This document shows, piece by piece, positions 59,196-62,693 of a stretch of 62,693 nt of DNA (within the stretch, counting starts at the first letter, position 1; each line of letters begins with the position of its first letter). Under the pieces are notes generated by a model that was not told the origin of the DNA, made no database searches, and saw only the letters and a program-made list of their open reading frames with translations. The stretch is from Candidatus Poribacteria bacterium (GTDB taxonomy: Bacteria > Poribacteria > WGA-4E > WGA-3G). The translations under genes were made by a program, and so were the position numbers. The DNA lies in NCBI GenBank assembly GCA_022824265.1, contig JAJEAG010000094.1, positions 1 through 62,693 of the forward strand, in the 5' to 3' direction.

Positions 59196-60329
59196 ATGTT
59201 AAACACATTAACCCAACAAATTCAGTCTCGTGCCCACGAACTCGGATTCAAACTTGTCGGGGTTACCCCTGCCGAAGAGAGTCAGACCATTCAACGTTAT
59301 CGTGAATGGATTGCCAACGGTTATGCTGGCAAGATGGGGTATCTTGAAAGACACCTACCGCTTAAGGAAGATACCAGAAAACTTCTACAGGAAACTAAAT
59401 CTGTTATCAGTCTTGCCATGAACTATTATACCCTGGATCCTCCAAAAGAACTCGCTGAGGATCCATCACGTGGTCAAATATCTCGGTATGCGTGGGGTGA
59501 TGACTACCATGATGTTATTCGAGAACGACTGTTATTGCTTGTAGAGTTCATAAAAGATGCTGCTGAAACTGAACTCAAAAGTCGCGTCTTCGTTGATTCA
59601 GGCCCCATTTTGGAAAGGGAATACGCTCAAAAAGCCAAACTTGGTTGGATAGGAAAAAACACCAATTTGATTAACTGGCGTTCAGGATCATGGTACTTTC
59701 TTGCAGAGGTGCTTGTCAGTGTTGATTTAGAATCAGAATCAGAAACTCTCCGTGGCAGCTGCGGGACATGTACAAAGTGTATTGAGGCGTGTCCAACAGA
59801 TGCATTTGTAGAACCGAATATGCTTGATTCAAGGTTATGTATTTCCTACTTAACGATTGAATTAAAGGACAGTATTCCAAAGGAACTCCGACCCAAGATG
59901 GGGAACTTAATTTTTGGGTGTGATATTTGTCAAGAAGTATGTCCATGGAATAGCAAGGCAATGCCTACCACTGAACCTGCCTTTCATCCACGTGAAGGAA
60001 ACCTTGTCCCTGAGTTGCTAACGCTTATCAGTATGACACAAAGCGAGTTCAGTGAAAAGTTCAAAGGAAGTCCGATTAAACGTGCAAAGCGAAGAGGTTT
60101 CTTACGAAATGTGATCGTTGCTATTGGTAATTGGGGAGCACGTGCTGCTGTTCCCGCTTTGAAGAAAGCCTTAGTTGACGAGGACCCCTTAGTTCGTAGC
60201 CATGCTGCGTGGGCATTGGGACAAATCGGTGGAAAGACTGCTAAACAAGCGTTGGAAACTCAAATAACATGCGAAGATGATATAGAGGTAATCTCGGAAA
60301 TTCAGGATGCTCTCACATTCATAAACTAA
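59196..60329 (+). CDS. queG: epoxyqueuosine reductase
   Basis: A 377-aa cobalamin and [4Fe-4S] enzyme that carries out the last step of queuosine synthesis in tRNA. The DUF1730 N-terminal domain includes SVISLAMNYYT and RYAWGDDYHDVI. The ligands of two [4Fe-4S] clusters are CGTCTKCIEACP and CDICQEVCPWN. A HEAT-like repeat domain lies at the C-terminus (VPALKKALVDEDPLVRSHAA), as in many QueG proteins. It follows pheA with a 75-bp gap, on the same strand. Confidence 0.96.
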   Translation: MLNTLTQQIQSRAHELGFKLVGVTPAEESQTIQRYREWIANGYAGKMGYLERHLPLKEDTRKLLQETKSVISLAMNYYTLDPPKELAEDPSRGQISRYAWGDDYHDVIRERLLLLVEFIKDAAETELKSRVFVDSGPILEREYAQKAKLGWIGKNTNLINWRSGSWYFLAEVLVSVDLESESETLRGSCGTCTKCIEACPTDAFVEPNMLDSRLCISYLTIELKDSIPKELRPKMGNLIFGCDICQEVCPWNSKAMPTTEPAFHPREGNLVPELLTLISMTQSEFSEKFKGSPIKRAKRRGFLRNVIVAIGNWGARAAVPALKKALVDEDPLVRSHAAWALGQIGGKTAKQALETQITCEDDIEVISEIQDALTFIN

Positions 60330-60571
60330 ATCTATAGGGCAATTGGGTCTTCTGAAATCTCTCCATTATCTGTCCCCTTTCCTGTCTGCTCATAATATAA
60401 GTGTGTTGTCAAAATTGCCCTATAGGTGTTAATTTAGTGCATCTGATACACCTTTCGTCCCTCTGGGACTTGTATTAGCTGGATAAACGTTTACTATACA
60501 TCTGTCGCCTCTCCGAGGCTTTAGTGTCCATATCGTAGGTTGCTTTGCTCGCTCCGACCTACAGGACTGTA

Positions 60572-60706
60572 TGTGAGAATACGGGCGAGGAAACCTCGCC
60601 CCTACGGAATGTAAGAAGCGTTGTGAGAATGTGAGCGGGGAGACCCCCGCCCCTACGGAATGTAAGAGGCGTTGTGAGAATACGGGCGGGAAGACCCGCC
60701 CCTACG
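60572..60706. repeat. three tandem GC-rich palindrome units, about 50-bp period
   Basis: Three units begin TGTGAGAAT at 60572, 60622 and 60673. Each contains a palindrome (GGGCGAGG/CCTCGCCC, GCGGGG/CCCCGC, GGGCGGG/CCCGCCC) followed by CTACG. The stems differ but each pairs internally. The last unit overlaps the end of the RDD gene. They lie in the 372-bp stretch after queG, which holds no gene. Confidence 0.75.
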
Positions 60707-61475
60707 AGTAAGGTTGATCTGAAATCTTTAGTGTATAAACTTCTTCCAGAAATCTATCGTAACGGATAGTACCCTCACCACCCATCTTATCAGCAATAGG
60801 CTTGCCAATTGTTCGTGATAGTTCAAATTTGCGTGTAGTAGATAGGTTTTCACGACGACTAAGAAATTCACGTATCATATCAAATTCGGTGTCACTCACT
60901 AACTCAGGTTTGATCCAATCACTGTAAAGGTTTTCTTGCGGAGTAATGTTGATAGGTGAGGAAGATACATTTAGGTTTGCACTGGTAAGTTTTATGTTTG
61001 ACCGAGAAGTTTTAACAACAAGTGTACCTGCTGCCAAGTCCCCTAAACGTTGCCAATCCTTGTTAATCAACATAACGAACAGACCAGTACCATAACAAAT
61101 TGGGAGAAAATCAACCACTCGCACGATATTACGGATTGCTGAATCTGCGAAACTAATCGGGTAACCCCCTTCTTTGATGACACGTATTCCAAGTGCACGT
61201 TTTCCGGGAGATTGTCCATTTGTCGTTATCTCAAATACCATGTAATATCCCCAAAATATGGCAAAGACGATTATTCCGCCAAGTGCTCCAAGCCATCTGC
61301 CGAATACTTCACCAAGTTCCACAATAAAACTGAAATTCACATAGGCACCGACAATAAAGATAAGTGCCAGTAATATCGTGTCCAGCAGTGCTGCATAGAA
61401 ACGTGAACCGATACCTGCTTTCTGATAATTGATGTCAATCTGTTCAGGTGTTTCTACTGAAAGTTGTTCATTCAT
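60702..61475 (-). CDS. RDD family membrane protein
   Basis: A 257-aa protein. The N-terminal part is an RDD domain with three membrane segments: AALLDTILLALIFIVGAYVN, then LGALGGIIVFAIFWGYYMVF, and after the SPGKRALGIRVI motif a third near IVRVVDFLPICYGTGLFVML. The C-terminal about 100 residues are soluble and may be a regulatory domain. RDD proteins are found as transporters or membrane modifiers, and this one cannot be assigned further. Its 3' end overlaps the tandem palindromes at 60572-60706, suggesting that a repeat has been inserted into or has extended the gene end. AAAGGGATAT lies before the start. The next 292 bp (61476-61767) show nothing that I can support. Confidence 0.88.
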   Translation of the reverse strand: MNEQLSVETPEQIDINYQKAGIGSRFYAALLDTILLALIFIVGAYVNFSFIVELGEVFGRWLGALGGIIVFAIFWGYYMVFEITTNGQSPGKRALGIRVIKEGGYPISFADSAIRNIVRVVDFLPICYGTGLFVMLINKDWQRLGDLAAGTLVVKTSRSNIKLTSANLNVSSSPINITPQENLYSDWIKPELVSDTEFDMIREFLSRRENLSTTRKFELSRTIGKPIADKMGGEGTIRYDRFLEEVYTLKISDQPYS

Positions 61476-61767
61476 ATATCCCTTTATGTGTGCGGCATAC
61501 GGAGCGTGCTTACTACCATACGGGTAATAGCCCTCTATTTTTTTATCTATATTATATTAGGTTCGTTGAAATAATTGACTAATTCTTAACTACTATCAAG
61601 TGTTGGAACTTGTGATTTCACTTAGGTAATGGGTTGGTCTAAGTTCTGCTCATCTGCGGTTTAATGAGGTGTACGGAGAAATAATAATTGTTGAATGGGA
61701 GATTAAAGCAGTAGGAATGCATCGTCTACTTACTATACTGATATTGTTTTGTGAAATAGTATCCTTA

Positions 61768-62307
61768 CTACATAGTAAACCACAATCCAAGTTCAGCAGT
61801 AGTAATTCCGAGAACTGCACCCGCTAAAACGTCTGTAGGGTAATGTACCCCCAGATAAACACGTGAAACTCCAACCAGTGCTGCCCACGAAAACATTCCT
61901 ATTTGTATAACTGGAACATGGAAAATATTAGATACTAATGTCATTACAAGAAATGCAGATGTAGTATGTCCGGAAGGAAAACTGAATTGATCTGGTGGAC
62001 GTACTCTAAAGTGAACATCATCAATCTTGTTATAAGGTCGGTCACGTTTCATTGACTGTTTTAGAAGATGATATAGACACCTTTCAATGGGAAATGCAAC
62101 AAGGGCAGAAAATAAAAAGGTCTTACCCAACGTGCTACCAAATGATATATGTATATAGATTGCTACAATAGGATAAAGGTAACCGTTTGCGCTCCATGAA
62201 ATTAATCTAAAAGAACGATTGAGTAAACGCCTATCACCCCAACCAAAGATACGGTGGAATAACAACGTATCCCAACGTGTTAAATTATTTGTAAATTCTC
62301 TTAACAT
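61768..62307 (-). CDS. PAP2 superfamily membrane phosphatase
   Basis: A 179-aa membrane enzyme of the type-2 phosphatidic acid phosphatase family, probably removing phosphate from a lipid such as undecaprenyl diphosphate or phosphatidate. The three motifs are KRDRPY (within [10 protein letters not shown]), PSGHT (catalytic His region) and [12 protein letters not shown] (second catalytic His). Several membrane segments are visible around them. The ATG at 62307 starts MLREFTNNL; a longer frame begins at 62343 without a better binding site. Specific substrate unknown. Confidence 0.9.
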   Translation of the reverse strand: MLREFTNNLTRWDTLLFHRIFGWGDRRLLNRSFRLISWSANGYLYPIVAIYIHISFGSTLGKTFLFSALVAFPIERCLYHLLKQSMKRDRPYNKIDDVHFRVRPPDQFSFPSGHTTSAFLVMTLVSNIFHVPVIQIGMFSWAALVGVSRVYLGVHYPTDVLAGAVLGITTAELGLWFTM

Positions 62308-62552
62308 CGCTAATTGATTACTGTATGTGTATATCAGACACATACTACATTAGAAATCCATAAACTAAAATGTTGAGTTTAGGATGTTAATGTTGATCTT
62401 TCCTCCTGTGTGTTCATTAACACATCTAAATAATCATAACTCTTTGTTTATCCTTTAATTCTCCAGAAAAACCCGAGTTTGATTATATGAAAAAATGCCT
62501 TATAAGTATACTCCATACACTTTGATATTTCAAGTACATTATTTTCAGGTAT

Positions 62553-62693
62553 CTGACGGCTCCCAAACCTAAAGGATTGGGGTTCCTTAGGTCATCTTCT
62601 CACGCCTTGCGTATTTTGAAGATGTGGGCATCTTTTATCTCCTTATAGGAGACTCACTTGGGTTTAAGCCAAGTTTACCTTGCAGCAACTGCA
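62553..62693 (-). ncRNA. putative TnpB omega-RNA/right end of IS200/IS605-like element (partial)
   Basis: On the minus strand the sequence ends in AACCCCAATCC, a TTTA loop, GGTTTGGG, then AGCCGTCAG. This closely follows the right ends of TnpB elements, where a hairpin of the form AATCCCC...GGGGA plus a short TCA-containing word ends the omega-RNA. A further hairpin (GATGTGGGCATCTT-type, near 62625) and the AAGGAGATAAAAGATGCC region precede it. The tnpB gene would lie beyond 62693 on the minus strand. Nothing else is seen in 62344-62552. Confidence 0.5.

Noticed and set aside
60572-60706. CRISPR array
   Set aside because: Only three units, the repeats are not identical, and the spacers are not unique; each unit is a palindrome of a dispersed family.

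Overview
The window starts inside a bacterial 16S rRNA gene (minus strand, 5' part only) and carries about 45 protein genes in an AT-rich background with many short intergenic palindromes. The gene content (phytanoyl-CoA dioxygenase-like enzymes, Gfo/Idh/MocA oxidoreductases, TIM-barrel sugar isomerases, a sulfatase-like enzyme, an FG-GAP-like protein, DUF6807, DUF3179, and an ECF sigma factor fused to a beta-propeller) resembles Candidatus Poribacteria or a relative. That placement is inference from gene content; the 16S fragment would settle it.

Layout. 1-1020: 16S rRNA 5' part with a boxA-like site and a near-consensus promoter. 1.3-6.1 kb: minus-strand carbohydrate genes (two paralogous polysaccharide deacetylases, a PhyH dioxygenase, a secreted LamG-like protein) and a MoaD/ThiS-like sulfur carrier. 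6.3-8.9 kb: an AlbA_2 (Schlafen-type) gene cut by an IS630-family element that can be excised in silico to restore one 441-codon frame. 9.1-12.9 kb: a three-subunit molybdenum hydroxylase operon. 13.1-16.1 kb: DUF6883/DUF4926 pair, a DUF5677-like gene and a DUF3179 gene with an in-frame UGA. 16.1-19.7 kb: SDR, PhyH, Gfo/Idh and apt. 20-21.5 kb: a sigma-70-like factor and a STAS protein. 22-26 kb: a second molybdenum hydroxylase operon containing a small zinc-ribbon gene. 26.1-28.6 kb: hydrolase, isomerase and DUF6807. 29-36.6 kb: ECF sigma/propeller fusion, Rieske protein, sulfite-oxidase-like enzyme, phosphoesterase. 36.7-43.7 kb: a five-gene minus-strand operon. 44.8-62.3 kb: glycosyltransferase, DUF4159, isomerase, oxidoreductase, envelope lipoproteins and an OM-barrel fusion, UPF0182, a DUF5069 gene with an in-frame UGA, pheA, queG, RDD and PAP2 proteins. 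The right edge looks like the omega-RNA end of a TnpB-type element.

Main observation. Two unrelated small genes, DUF3179 (14857-16083) and DUF5069 (57671-57916), each have a single in-frame UGA exactly where their families have a conserved cysteine (the first Cys of a CPLC motif; the Cys of a YIYPCP motif). In each case the UGA is followed, after 13 or 12 nt, by a perfect 7-bp hairpin with a short loop carrying G at its second position. This is the geometry of a bacterial SECIS element. UGA is an ordinary stop elsewhere in the window (for example at 16853-16855). The simplest reading is selenocysteine in two families that I do not know as selenoproteins. The window contains no recognisable sel genes, so the machinery must be sought elsewhere in the genome.

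How the genes may work together. Molybdenum chemistry recurs (two Mo hydroxylases, one sulfite-oxidase-like enzyme, a MoaD-like carrier and a broken moaD copy). Much of the rest serves carbohydrate turnover and the cell envelope, with regulatory genes of the sigma, STAS and ECF types. Start sites were chosen by ribosome-binding sites where these are visible. All functional calls rest on motif recognition without database searches.
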